NCBI RefSeq assembly: GCF_017309185.1
Contig: NZ_JAEKJZ010000001.1
Coordinates: forward strand, 2,108,001 to 2,172,000
DNA: 64,000 bases
Direction of reading: 5' to 3'
From: Roseibium aggregatum
GTDB lineage: Bacteria; Pseudomonadota; Alphaproteobacteria; Rhizobiales; Stappiaceae
The notes beneath the pieces are model-generated. The model was not told where the DNA came from. It saw only the letters and a list, made by a program, of their open reading frames with translations, and searched no databases. Below, one piece after another: positions 18,369-26,531 of the stretch. How positions within the stretch are numbered: the stretch's first letter is position 1; each line of letters begins with the position of its first letter. A program made the position numbers and the translations under genes.

Positions 18369-19373
18369 TCAGCGTTTCGTCCCCGGTGCTCGTGCGAGAA
18401 CGCAGAGCAATTCGAACATGATCGACACACCGACCCAGGCCGTTCCTCCCGACGTGTCGAACGGAGGTGAGACTTCAACGAGGTCCGCGCCGATGACGTT
18501 CAGCCCGTCCAGCAGACGCACCATCCGCTGGGCTTCACGGGTGCTGAAGCCTCCGATCTCCGGTGTACCGGTCCCCGGTGCAAAGGCCGGATCAATGCCG
18601 TCGATATCGAAACTGACATAGGTCGGCAGATCGCCGACGATCGCGCGGGCCTCGGCCATGACCTCGTCTACACCGCGCTCGTCCAGTTCTTCGATGCGGA
18701 TGATCCGTACGCCCTGTGCGAGGCCCCATTTGATGTCTTCGTCGTCATACATCGTGCCGCGAATGCCGATCTGGACGACCCGCTTGGGGTCGAGGTAACC
18801 GTCCTCGATCGCCCTGCGAAATGGCGTGCCATGGGTGTATTTGAAGCCGCCGAAATAACTGTCGAACAGATCGGTATGAGCATCGAAATGGATCATGCCG
18901 ACCGGTCCGTCCGCCGCAAGCGCCTTGAGGATGGGATAGGAGATCAGATGATCGCCACCGGCGCTCAACGGTGTGATGCCTCGTTGTTTCAGCTTGGTGT
19001 AGAAGCCGGTGATGCGGTCCAGGGCGTCGGCGACATCAGCCGGGTTGACCGGGGAGTCGCCGAGATCGGCCACGTTGCGCTCCTCGAAGGGACGCGTGCC
19101 GAGGGCGGGATGTATGCGCCGGATCATGGTCGACAGGTCGCGCAATTGACGCGGACCGTGGCGGGTGCCCGGCCGGTTGGTGGTGCCGCCGTCCCAGGGG
19201 ACGCCCACGATGCCGATATCGACCAGATCGGTCTTCTCGTCTTCCAGGTCCAGAAGCGGCAGCCGCATGAACGTCGGCACGCCTGCGTATCTGGGAAGGT
19301 CGAAACCGGAAACCGGCTGAAAGAATTCGTTGTCCTGTTCGGACCCTGGACCGGATGCGGTCGGCTCGGACAT
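18369..19373 (-). CDS. Ureohydrolase: agmatinase/guanidinobutyrase-like
   Basis: 334-residue arginase-superfamily enzyme that splits a guanidino group to urea and an amine. All binuclear metal ligands are present: H142 (AGGDH), D164, H166 and D168 (HFDAHTD), D256 and D258 (SFDIDGIDPA). ATG at 19373 has GGAG at six-base spacing; a GTG four codons upstream is less likely. HGTPFRR near residue 181 resembles guanidinobutyrase or guanidinopropionase sequences more than agmatinases (recalled family knowledge, not a computed comparison). A divergent LysR gene 100 bp away matches the gbu/gpu arrangement known in Pseudomonas. It heads a ten-gene operon with a transporter and an aldehyde dehydrogenase. 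Agmatine, 4-guanidinobutyrate or free guanidine are all possible substrates. Confidence 0.9.
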   Translation of the reverse strand: MSEPTASGPGSEQDNEFFQPVSGFDLPRYAGVPTFMRLPLLDLEDEKTDLVDIGIVGVPWDGGTTNRPGTRHGPRQLRDLSTMIRRIHPALGTRPFEERNVADLGDSPVNPADVADALDRITGFYTKLKQRGITPLSAGGDHLISYPILKALAADGPVGMIHFDAHTDLFDSYFGGFKYTHGTPFRRAIEDGYLDPKRVVQIGIRGTMYDDEDIKWGLAQGVRIIRIEELDERGVDEVMAEARAIVGDLPTYVSFDIDGIDPAFAPGTGTPEIGGFSTREAQRMVRLLDGLNVIGADLVEVSPPFDTSGGTAWVGVSIMFELLCVLARAPGTKR

Positions 19374-19402
19374 GGTGTGCTCCACGATTGGTCAAGAGCG
19401 CC

Positions 19403-19419
19403 ATGTTGCCATGCAACAT
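19403..19419. promoter_or_regulatory. Perfect dyad between the ureohydrolase operon and lysR
   Basis: ATGTTGC, a three-base spacer CAT, then GCAACAT: perfect seven-base arms. It sits 30 bp upstream of the ureohydrolase start (19373) and 55 bp upstream of the divergent lysR start (19474). This is the expected position for an operator of that LysR protein controlling both directions. Confidence 0.6.
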
Positions 19420-19473
19420 CACGTCCGATAATATCGAATTACAAGAGTAAACGTCCGAAGATCTCAATGTATC

Positions 19474-20379
19474 ATGGTTTCCTCCGTCTCCCCCTTGAGC
19501 GACGTCGACCTGCGTCAGTTGCGCATCTTTCGTGCGGTCGTCGACCACAATGGATTTACCGCGGCCCAGGATGAACTCGGTCTGTCCAGATCGACGATCA
19601 GCGCCCAGATGGCGGCGCTTGAAACACGTCTGGGCCTGAAACTCTGCCGGAGAGGCCGGTCCGGGTTCTCGCTCACCGAACAGGGCCAGAAGATCTACGC
19701 CGAAGCGATCAAGTGTTTCGCGGCTCTGGAGAATTTCCGCAACGAAGTCGGTGTGATGCGGGGCGGGCTTGTCGGTGAACTGCGGATCGGCGCGGTCGAC
19801 GTACTGGCCGAGAACCCCAAATGCCACCTGCCGGATGCCATCGCGCTGTTCAACGAACGGGTTCCGGATGTCAATGTGACGATCATGGTGTTGTCGCCCA
19901 ACCAGCTTAGCACCGCGCTGTTGAACAAGCAGATCGAAGTGGCCATCGTGGCCAACCAGCCGCTCAACGCCGCCTTGCAGCTGGAACAGCTCTTTTACGA
20001 GGAGCAGAACCTGTACTGTGGTACGCGGCACGAATTGTTCGCCGCGCAGTCCGGGGAGCTTTCACTGGACAGGATTTCAAAGCTCACCTACGCGCGGCGC
20101 GGCTATACGATCGCAACGGCGTACAATTCCGTCTTCGCGCATCCGCCCCGGGCGACCGCTTATTCGATGGAAGGGCTCGCCCATCTCATCCTGAGCGGGC
20201 GCTATGTCAGCTTCCTGCCGACCCACTACGCGGCGCAATGGGTCGAACGCGGCGAAATGCGGGCGTTGAGGCCGGATCTCGTCAGTTTCCAGATCGGCAT
20301 GTGCATCGCCCACTACCCGGTGAGTACGCTGTCCCGCGTCGCCGAGATCTTTCGGAGCTGCCTGCTCGAAGTGCATTGA
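19474..20379 (+). CDS. LysR-family regulator divergent from the ureohydrolase operon
   Basis: 301-residue LysR-type regulator. The helix-turn-helix is in residues 10-60 (LRQLRIFRAVVDHNGFTAAQ, then SRSTISAQMAALE), followed by an effector-binding domain beginning ELRIGAVDVLAEN. Its position divergent from the ureohydrolase gene, with a perfect dyad between them, makes it the probable activator of the 19373-9527 operon. The likely effector is the imported guanidino or amine substrate, as with GbuR in Pseudomonas (family analogy). It ends 36 bp before the convergent aminotransferase stop, with a hairpin between them. Confidence 0.92.
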   Translation: MVSSVSPLSDVDLRQLRIFRAVVDHNGFTAAQDELGLSRSTISAQMAALETRLGLKLCRRGRSGFSLTEQGQKIYAEAIKCFAALENFRNEVGVMRGGLVGELRIGAVDVLAENPKCHLPDAIALFNERVPDVNVTIMVLSPNQLSTALLNKQIEVAIVANQPLNAALQLEQLFYEEQNLYCGTRHELFAAQSGELSLDRISKLTYARRGYTIATAYNSVFAHPPRATAYSMEGLAHLILSGRYVSFLPTHYAAQWVERGEMRALRPDLVSFQIGMCIAHYPVSTLSRVAEIFRSCLLEVH

Positions 20380-20380
20380 C

Positions 20381-20407
20381 CGAGGTTCGGATCGTCGCCG
20401 AACCTCG
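20381..20407. terminator. Hairpin between convergent lysR and aminotransferase genes
   Basis: CGAGGTTCGG and CCGAACCTCG form a perfect ten-base stem around a seven-base loop. It fills the 35-bp gap between two convergent genes, where a bidirectional terminator is expected. No T run follows on either strand, so intrinsic termination may be weak. Confidence 0.55.
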
Positions 20408-20414
20408 AAGTGCG

Positions 20415-21779
20415 TCAGAGCGTGGCAGTGACTTCCAGAATGCTCTCCCGCAGAATATCTGCGATCTTCGCGATCTGTTCCTCAGACAAGATCAGCGTCG
20501 GAGACAGGATCAGGATATTGCCGAGCGGACGGGCGATCAGACCGCGTTTCTGGGCGGCCTTCGCCAGTTTCAGACCGATGGCGTCTTCCGGTGCAAAGCC
20601 TTCCTTCGTCGCCTTGTCCTTCACGAATTCGATGCCCATCATGAAGTGGCTGCCGCGGACTTCTCCGACGATGTCGAGATCGGCAAGCCCGCGCAGGGCG
20701 TTCTCGAAGACCTTGCCGGTTGTCCGGACCTGTTGCGGGATCTGTTCCTGTTCCATGACGGCGATGTTGGCAAGCCCGGCCGCGGCGGCGGCCGGGTGAC
20801 CGGAGTAGGTCATGCCATGCAGGAACATGCCGCCGGGACGGGAAATCACCTCATGGATTTCGTCGGAAACGATGGTGGCCGACAGCGGCTGATAGCCGGA
20901 GGTCAGTCCCTTCGCGGTGGTGATGATGTCTGGTGTATGGCCGAAGACGTCCTGCGAGGCAAAGAAATGGCCCAGGCGGCCGAAGGCGGTCACGACCTCA
21001 TCGGCGATGTACTTGATGTCGTAGTCCGCGCAGACGGCGGCCATGCGGGTGTGATACCCCTCCGGCGCCACAACGACACCGCCGGCGCCCTGGATCGGTT
21101 CGGCGATGAAGCAGGCGATGTTTTCCGCTCCGATCCGTTCGATGTTGTCCTTCAGGTCCTGAACGAGGGCATCGCAGAACTCCGTTTCGCTCAAGCCGCC
21201 GCCCTCGCGCCAGTGATGCGGGCTCTTCAGATGGTGGACCAGGCCTTCAACGTGGTCCCAGCCTTCGGAATAGAGCGGCGTCGTCATGGCGATCGCCAGA
21301 TGGGTCGAGCCGTGATAGGCGCCGATACGGCTCAGGACCTTTTTCTTTTTCGGACGGCCGAGACGGTTGTTGTAGTGATGCAGGATACGCACCGCGCTGT
21401 CGTTGGCGACCGATCCGGAATTCCCGAAATAGACCTTGTTCAGGTGACCCGGTGCCAGGCTGGCAATCTTTTCAGCCAGAGCCGCCGCCGCCGGATGCGT
21501 GAAGTTGTAGAAGGTGGAATAGAAATCGAGCTGGGTGAGCTGCTCCGTGATCGCGTCGATGATTTCCTTGCGGCCATGACCGACATTGACGCACCAAAGG
21601 CCGCCGATACCGTCGATCAACTGGTTGCCTTCGCTGTCGCGCACCATGGTTCCGTCCGCGCCGACGATCACGGTCCGCGCGCCGTCCTGCTTCAGCAGAT
21701 TGAGATCCGCGAAGGACTGAATGAGATGGGTATCCGCGGTGAGAACGGCGTCGGTGGTCATGTTCGGCATCAGGGTCAT
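20415..21779 (-). CDS. Class III aminotransferase, SpuC-like (polyamine:pyruvate type)
   Basis: 454-residue PLP-dependent omega-aminotransferase. The PLP lysine is K290 (TTAKGLTSGY), with D260 (YIADEVVTAFGR) and the cofactor-binding NSGSVANDSAV at 120-130. The closest known style is SpuC-type enzymes that move the terminal amine of putrescine or a similar diamine to pyruvate, giving an aminoaldehyde. ATG at 21779 overlaps the nitrilase stop (ATGA) and has GGAAGGA upstream, so the two genes are translationally coupled. The polyamine-type ABC transporter in the same operon and the PuuC-like dehydrogenase at 10.5 kb support putrescine-type catabolism. The exact amine donor is inferred. Confidence 0.9.
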   Translation of the reverse strand: MTLMPNMTTDAVLTADTHLIQSFADLNLLKQDGARTVIVGADGTMVRDSEGNQLIDGIGGLWCVNVGHGRKEIIDAITEQLTQLDFYSTFYNFTHPAAAALAEKIASLAPGHLNKVYFGNSGSVANDSAVRILHHYNNRLGRPKKKKVLSRIGAYHGSTHLAIAMTTPLYSEGWDHVEGLVHHLKSPHHWREGGGLSETEFCDALVQDLKDNIERIGAENIACFIAEPIQGAGGVVVAPEGYHTRMAAVCADYDIKYIADEVVTAFGRLGHFFASQDVFGHTPDIITTAKGLTSGYQPLSATIVSDEIHEVISRPGGMFLHGMTYSGHPAAAAAGLANIAVMEQEQIPQQVRTTGKVFENALRGLADLDIVGEVRGSHFMMGIEFVKDKATKEGFAPEDAIGLKLAKAAQKRGLIARPLGNILILSPTLILSEEQIAKIADILRESILEVTATL

Positions 21780-22552
21780 CGAAACTTTCCTTCCCGGTAA
21801 TCCTCGCGCTGCAGGGACAGGAGGTCCGGCGCGATGTCTGTGATTGGTGTGAGGTCCGCCACGAGGAGCGTCTCGCCCCGTCCGGCGCTTGCGAGAACCT
21901 GGGCGTCGGGCCCGGCGATCAGCGACTGCCCGCAAAAGGCGAGGCCGTTTTCAGAACCGCAATAATTCGCGTAGGCAATCGTCAGTCCAGCCTCCGCCGC
22001 CCGGGACGGTACGAAGACCCTGGAAACATGGTCGAAGCGCTGCGGGTTCGCGGTTGGAACCAGAACGAGGGAGACACCCTCGTCTGCGAGCGCCCGGCTG
22101 TGCTGGGGAAACTCGATATCGTAGCAGATGAGAAGCGCGGTCTTCCGACCTTGGAAATCAAAGACGGTGTAGTTCTCGCCGGCAACGAAGCTTGCCTTTT
22201 CCATCGGCCCGAAAAGCTGGATCTTGCGGTAATGCCCCAGAAGCTCCCCGGTCTCCGAGAAAGCCGACGCCGCGTTGTAGACGTTGTCCTCGTCCCGTTC
22301 GGCCCAGCCCACCGTCAGGCCGCACCCCGTCTGTCGGGCAAGCCTGGCAAGCCGTTCGCTCCAGACCCCGCCCAATGGCTGGGCGAGGTTTCGATGCAGG
22401 TCCGGCCTGTTGTAGCCGGGCAGAAAAAGTTCGGGAAAGACGGCCATGGCGGCGCCGGCCCTGGCGGCGGCCGAGAGCTGGGTCTCGAGACGGGCAAAGC
22501 CCGCTTCGATATCCCCGCCGATGGCGGGCCCCTGATAGAGCGCCAGTTTCAT
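21776..22552 (-). CDS. Carbon-nitrogen hydrolase (nitrilase superfamily)
   Basis: 258-residue cytoplasmic amidohydrolase. The nitrilase-superfamily triad is complete: E41 (FPELFLPGY), K110 (YRKIQLFG) and C143 (LICYDIEFP). Such enzymes cleave amide or carbamoyl groups. In this operon, between a polyamine-type binding protein and an aminotransferase, N-carbamoylputrescine amidase, omega-amidase or a (R)-amidase-like role are candidates. At 258 residues it is shorter than typical N-carbamoylputrescine amidases (about 290), so that assignment is not pressed. It starts 19 bp after the binding-protein stop and overlaps the aminotransferase start. Confidence 0.87.
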   Translation of the reverse strand: MKLALYQGPAIGGDIEAGFARLETQLSAAARAGAAMAVFPELFLPGYNRPDLHRNLAQPLGGVWSERLARLARQTGCGLTVGWAERDEDNVYNAASAFSETGELLGHYRKIQLFGPMEKASFVAGENYTVFDFQGRKTALLICYDIEFPQHSRALADEGVSLVLVPTANPQRFDHVSRVFVPSRAAEAGLTIAYANYCGSENGLAFCGQSLIAGPDAQVLASAGRGETLLVADLTPITDIAPDLLSLQREDYREGKFR

Positions 22553-22571
22553 GACCGTCGTTTCCTAAGAC

Positions 22572-23600
22572 TTACTTCTTCAGGTTGGTCCAGATGGCGT
22601 CGTATAGAACCTGGACTTCTTCCGGACAGGCTTCGACGAAAACACCATTCTGGTCCGCAGGCGGGTTGGATTCGGGCGAGTTCTTCACTTCCGGATCGAG
22701 GAACTCGTCGGCCCCTTTGACACCGGCGGTGTACTGCGCGTAGTTCGTGACGGCTGCCGCGTTTTCAGGCTCAAGCAGGAAGTTCATGAACTTCAGGGCG
22801 TTGTCCCGGTTCGGGGCGTCCTTAAGCAGCACCACGTTGTCCATCCATACGATCATGCCTTCCTTCGGGAAGGCGTATTCGATGTTGGCGCCTTCCGCGC
22901 GGGCCTTGGCGGAGAAGCCCGACCAGATCATGCCCGCGGCCGCATCGCCGGAAACAAGCACGTCCTTGGCGACATCGGAGCCGAAGGACGCCCAGGACGC
23001 CTTGGCCTTCTGCACCAGCGCGTTCAGCTCCTTCAGCTGGTCGCGGTCGGAGGTGCATTGCGGGATGCCGAGATAGAGGGACGCAAGCGTCAGGGTTTCG
23101 CCTGCGGTGTCGAGAACGTTGATCTTGCCTTTCAGCTCTTCCGGCGGATCGAAGATGACGGAGAGGCTGTCGATGGAGCCGTCGAACACGTCCCGGTTCA
23201 CCGAAAAGGACGTGGAACCCCACTGATAGGGAATGGAACTCTTGCGGCCCGGATCGAAGGCGACATCGACCCACTGATCCTGGATATTGCCGAAATTGGA
23301 CAGTTCGGAAGCTTCGAACGTGTCGAGCATGCCTTCCGAATTCAGGATCTTGACCATGTAGTCGCCCGGTACGGCGACATCGTAGCTGCCGAGTTTGCCG
23401 GCCTTGAGGGCAGCCAGCAAAGCCTCGTTGCTGTCGAAGGTGTCCATGGTCACCTCGACGTCGTATTCTTCCGAAAACTTGTCGAGCAGTTCCTGCGGGA
23501 TGTACTCGAACCAGTGATAGATCGAGAGCTTGCCCTCGGCCTGCGCTGCGGCGGTGAGGCTCAGGAGAGCCAGCCCTGTCGTTGCCAGTAGTTTCTTCAT
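22572..23600 (-). CDS. Polyamine-type ABC transporter substrate-binding protein
   Basis: 342-residue periplasmic binding protein of the PotD/PotF/SpuD class. A signal peptide ends near residue 22 (TAAAQA/EGKLSIYHW). The mature start KLSIYHWFEYIPQELLDKF and the ligand-pocket segment DVAVPGDYMV are diagnostic of spermidine/putrescine-binding proteins. The start at 23600 has GGAGACG upstream; an in-frame codon at 23612 lies inside this ribosome-binding site. It captures a cationic polyamine-like ligand for the permeases encoded just upstream. Putrescine, agmatine or spermidine cannot be distinguished by eye. Confidence 0.92.
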   Translation of the reverse strand: MKKLLATTGLALLSLTAAAQAEGKLSIYHWFEYIPQELLDKFSEEYDVEVTMDTFDSNEALLAALKAGKLGSYDVAVPGDYMVKILNSEGMLDTFEASELSNFGNIQDQWVDVAFDPGRKSSIPYQWGSTSFSVNRDVFDGSIDSLSVIFDPPEELKGKINVLDTAGETLTLASLYLGIPQCTSDRDQLKELNALVQKAKASWASFGSDVAKDVLVSGDAAAGMIWSGFSAKARAEGANIEYAFPKEGMIVWMDNVVLLKDAPNRDNALKFMNFLLEPENAAAVTNYAQYTAGVKGADEFLDPEVKNSPESNPPADQNGVFVEACPEEVQVLYDAIWTNLKK

Positions 23601-23627
23601 TTTCGTCTCCACTCTGGTTGGATGCGG

Positions 23628-24446
23628 TTACCTTGCTTGTTTTTTGTCTTGCCCGGTCCGGCCGATCAGCCAGGACAGGGATACGAACACCACCGACACG
23701 GCGAGCATGAGGGTGGAAATGGCCATGATATTGGGCTTGATGCCCTGTTTCACCGACCCGAAAATCGCGGTCGGCAGGGTTTCAACGCCCGCGCCCTTGA
23801 CGAAATTGGTGATCAGGAAGTCGTCGAGCGAAATGATGAAGGCGAGCAGGAACCCGGAGAGGATTCCCGGGGTCATCAGGGGAAGCAGCACCAGCTTGAA
23901 GGCTTCGCGCGGCGTCGCATAGAGGTCCATCGCGGCCTGTTCGAACATGTCCGGAATGGACTGCATGCGCGCGGCAATCGGCAGATAGGCGAAGGGAATG
24001 CAGAAGACGATATGGGCGATCAGGATCGTCATCAGGCCGGTCGTGAAGCCGATGGCGGAAAAGAACACCAGGCTCGCCACGGCGGTGACAACCTCCGGCA
24101 CCATCAGCGGCAGATTAATGAGCGCGAAGCCCAGGGTCTTGCCCTTGAATCTGCCGGCCCGTGTCATGGCGACGGCGGCCAGTGTGGCGATCACCGTTGC
24201 TGCGGTGGCGGCGCAAACCGCGATCACGAGCGAATTCAGGGCAGCCTTCTGAAACTTCGGTGCTTCAGGTCCGGTGAAGACATCCGCGTACCAGGTCAGC
24301 GATACACCGCCCCAATTGGTGATCGAGGACGAGGCGTTGAAGGAGTAGACCGCAACCACGATCAGCGGCGCGTAAAGCACAAAAAGGCAGAGGATCGTGA
24401 CGGTCAGGAAACCGGGAAAGCGGCGCAGATCGACTTTGGCGGCCAT
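23628..24446 (-). CDS. Polyamine-type ABC transporter permease, PotC/PotI-like
   Basis: 272-residue inner-membrane permease with about six helices (first: [20 protein letters not shown]). The EAA loop near residues 160-190 reads [22 protein letters not shown] at 24446 overlaps the last base of the upstream permease stop (TGATG), indicating coupled translation. It pairs with the other permease as a heterodimer in the Pot-type importer. Length and topology match PotC/PotI. Confidence 0.92.
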   Translation of the reverse strand: MAAKVDLRRFPGFLTVTILCLFVLYAPLIVVAVYSFNASSSITNWGGVSLTWYADVFTGPEAPKFQKAALNSLVIAVCAATAATVIATLAAVAMTRAGRFKGKTLGFALINLPLMVPEVVTAVASLVFFSAIGFTTGLMTILIAHIVFCIPFAYLPIAARMQSIPDMFEQAAMDLYATPREAFKLVLLPLMTPGILSGFLLAFIISLDDFLITNFVKGAGVETLPTAIFGSVKQGIKPNIMAISTLMLAVSVVFVSLSWLIGRTGQDKKQAR

Positions 24447-25369
24447 CAGCGGGTCTCTCCCTTGTTCTGGTTGCGGGCATAGACCAGCAGAACGCACATC
24501 ACGATGGTCAAGAGGATCATCGACGCGGCCGCGCCGAACGGCCAGTTGCCGGCGCTTCCCTTGAACTGTTCCTCGATCAGCGAGCCGATCATGAAGGTCT
24601 TTGCGCCGCCCAGGAGATCGGGCGCCAGAAACGCTCCGAGCGATGGCACGAACACCAGGATGCAGCCGGCGACGATGCCGGGCTTAACGACCGGCAGAAT
24701 GACGAGACGAAGTGTGGTCCAGGTGCCGGAATAAAGATCGGCGGCGGCCTCCGAAAGCGAGAAGTCGTAGCGCTCCACCGCTGCGTAGATCGGCAGAACC
24801 ATGAAGGGAAGGTAGGAGTAAAAGAGGCCGAGCTGAACGGCGAAATTGGTGTTGATCAGGCCAAGCGGTTCGTCAATGACGCCGAGCGCGAGAAGAAACT
24901 CGTTCAGGGGGCCTGTGTCCCGGATCAGGAACTTCATCGAGACCGTGCGGATCAGGAGATTGACCCAATAGGGAATGGTTACGAGGAACAACCAGATGGA
25001 CCGGGTCTTGGGGTCGCGCGTGGCGATGAACCAGGCGGTCGGGAAACCGATCAGCAGGCAGGCGAGGGTGGCAAGTCCGGCCTGCCATATGGAGCGCCAG
25101 AATATGCCGATATAGGTCCATTCGATCGTTGGCGCCTCATCCCCGAAAAGCCCCCGGTCGAAAAAGAACTGATCGTAGGCGGCCAGCGAGAATTCCCAGA
25201 TGACGCCGCCCCGGAATTCCTTGGTCAGGAAGGAATAGACCGCCATCATGGCGACGGGCGCGAGCAGAAAGATGCCGATGACGAGCCAGGACGGCAGCAT
25301 GAGCTTGAGGCCGGCGCCTTCGTAGATCCGGGAGGACGCGCCTCCGGCCATTGCGGGTCCGGCGGCCAT
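24446..25369 (-). CDS. Polyamine-type ABC transporter permease, PotB/PotH-like
   Basis: 307-residue inner-membrane permease. A short N-terminal arm is followed by helix one ([20 protein letters not shown]) and an EAA loop near [22 protein letters not shown] at 25369 overlaps the ATPase stop by one base (TGATG) and matches the family N-terminus; the open frame extends further upstream to 25573 but only inside the ATPase gene. It works with the downstream permease, the ATPase and the binding protein of the same operon. Confidence 0.92.
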   Translation of the reverse strand: MAAGPAMAGGASSRIYEGAGLKLMLPSWLVIGIFLLAPVAMMAVYSFLTKEFRGGVIWEFSLAAYDQFFFDRGLFGDEAPTIEWTYIGIFWRSIWQAGLATLACLLIGFPTAWFIATRDPKTRSIWLFLVTIPYWVNLLIRTVSMKFLIRDTGPLNEFLLALGVIDEPLGLINTNFAVQLGLFYSYLPFMVLPIYAAVERYDFSLSEAAADLYSGTWTTLRLVILPVVKPGIVAGCILVFVPSLGAFLAPDLLGGAKTFMIGSLIEEQFKGSAGNWPFGAAASMILLTIVMCVLLVYARNQNKGETR

Positions 25370-26442
25370 CAGTCGGCCAGCAGGCGTGCCGCGCCTGTCT
25401 CCAGCTTGAGGCCGATGACGCTTCCCGTGTCCGGCACCAGCGTCGTTTCCGCGTTCTGCAGCCGCACGCTCATGGTCTCGCCATCCACCAGAACCACATG
25501 CAGCTGAATATCCGTTCCGAGATAGGTGTGTCCGGTAACCGTCGCCCGCAGATGGCCCTGATCCTCCGGACAAAGGGATATGCGTTCCGGGCGCACCGAC
25601 AGGTGACCGGCACCGGGCTCGACGACCGCTGCGGCCGGGCAGGTAAAGGGATGGTTGCCGGGCAGAAGCACGTTCGCCTGTCCGGCGGATATCGATTGAA
25701 CCGCCACATCGAGCAGATTGGTTTCTCCGATGAAGTCGGCAACGAACCTGTTCACGGGCGCTTCGTAGATCTCTCTCGGACTGCCGACCTGCTGAACGCG
25801 TCCCGCGGACATGACCGCGATCCGGTCGGACATGGTCAGGGCCTCTTCCTGGTCATGGGTGACGAAGATGAAGGCGATGCCGGTTTCGCGCTGCAGGGCC
25901 TTCAGTTCCATGCGGACCGCCTGACGCAGCTTCAAATCCAGCGCGGATAGAGGTTCGTCAAGCAGGAGGACCTCCGGCCGCGGCGCGAGTGCGCGGGCGA
26001 GCGCCACACGCTGCTGCTGGCCGCCGGACATCTGCCCGGGCTTGCGCGCGGCGAAATCGGAAAGTTGCACCAGATGCAGAACGTCCCGCACCCGCCGTTC
26101 GGCCTCCGGTCGGGACCAGCCCTTGCGCAGCAGCCCGAACATCACGTTTTCCGTGACCGTCATGTGCGGAAAGAGAGCGTACTGCTGGAAAACCGTGTTG
26201 ACCGGTCTCTTGTGCGGCGGTAGCCCCGTAAGGTCCTGTCCCTTGAGCAGAATGCGGCCCTCGGTGACATCCTCGAAGCCGGCAATGGCGCGCAACAAGG
26301 TAGTCTTGCCGCACCCCGAAGGGCCGAGCAGCGTGAAGAACTCATTTTCGCGGATATCGAGCGACACTCCGTGCAGCGCGGTGACAGAACCGTATCGCTT
26401 GATCACCCGATCCACGGCGACTGCAATATCGGGACTGGTCAT
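25369..26442 (-). CDS. Polyamine-type ABC transporter ATPase, PotA/PotG-like
   Basis: 357-residue ATPase that powers polyamine-type import. Motifs are complete: Walker A GPSGCGKT near residue 40, signature MSGGQQQR, Walker [12 protein letters not shown] and switch VTHDQEEAL. The C-terminal TOBE-like regulatory domain follows ([14 protein letters not shown]). ATG at 26442 has AGGTG upstream; GTG two codons earlier is the alternative. It is the first gene of the six-gene operon ATPase-permease-permease-binding protein-nitrilase-aminotransferase and is divergent from the LuxR-type regulator, with two dyads in between. Confidence 0.93.
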   Translation of the reverse strand: MTSPDIAVAVDRVIKRYGSVTALHGVSLDIRENEFFTLLGPSGCGKTTLLRAIAGFEDVTEGRILLKGQDLTGLPPHKRPVNTVFQQYALFPHMTVTENVMFGLLRKGWSRPEAERRVRDVLHLVQLSDFAARKPGQMSGGQQQRVALARALAPRPEVLLLDEPLSALDLKLRQAVRMELKALQRETGIAFIFVTHDQEEALTMSDRIAVMSAGRVQQVGSPREIYEAPVNRFVADFIGETNLLDVAVQSISAGQANVLLPGNHPFTCPAAAVVEPGAGHLSVRPERISLCPEDQGHLRATVTGHTYLGTDIQLHVVLVDGETMSVRLQNAETTLVPDTGSVIGLKLETGAARLLAD

Positions 26443-26469
26443 GTGCACCTCATTGCTGATACCCCTTTA

Positions 26470-26482
26470 TTCATTGAATGAA
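26470..26482. promoter_or_regulatory. Dyad TTCATT-G-AATGAA in the pot/luxR divergent promoter
   Basis: Perfect six-base arms around a single central G, 28 bp upstream of the ATPase start codon (26442). It could be an operator or overlap the promoter of the transporter operon. The neighbouring LuxR-type protein is the obvious candidate binder. Confidence 0.45.
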
Positions 26483-26502
26483 CGGTAAAATGAAGCTTTG
26501 AG

Positions 26503-26524
26503 GGGGTATATACCCCTAAGGGGG
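26503..26524. promoter_or_regulatory. Perfect palindrome GGGGTATATACCCC with an overlapping second dyad
   Basis: GGGGTATATACCCC (26503-26516) equals its own reverse complement. Its CCCC arm also pairs with the following GGGG across TAA (26513-26523), and a further GGGGTACCC continues toward the regulator's GTG start at 26532. The stacked arrangement looks like a multi-site operator or a pair of mutually exclusive hairpins in the leader of the LuxR-type gene. Confidence 0.5.
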
Positions 26525-26531
26525 TACCCAC

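Noticed and set aside
20238-21800. 520-residue plus-strand open frame
   Set aside because: Antisense to the SpuC-like aminotransferase and overlapping lysR; GC-driven absence of stops.
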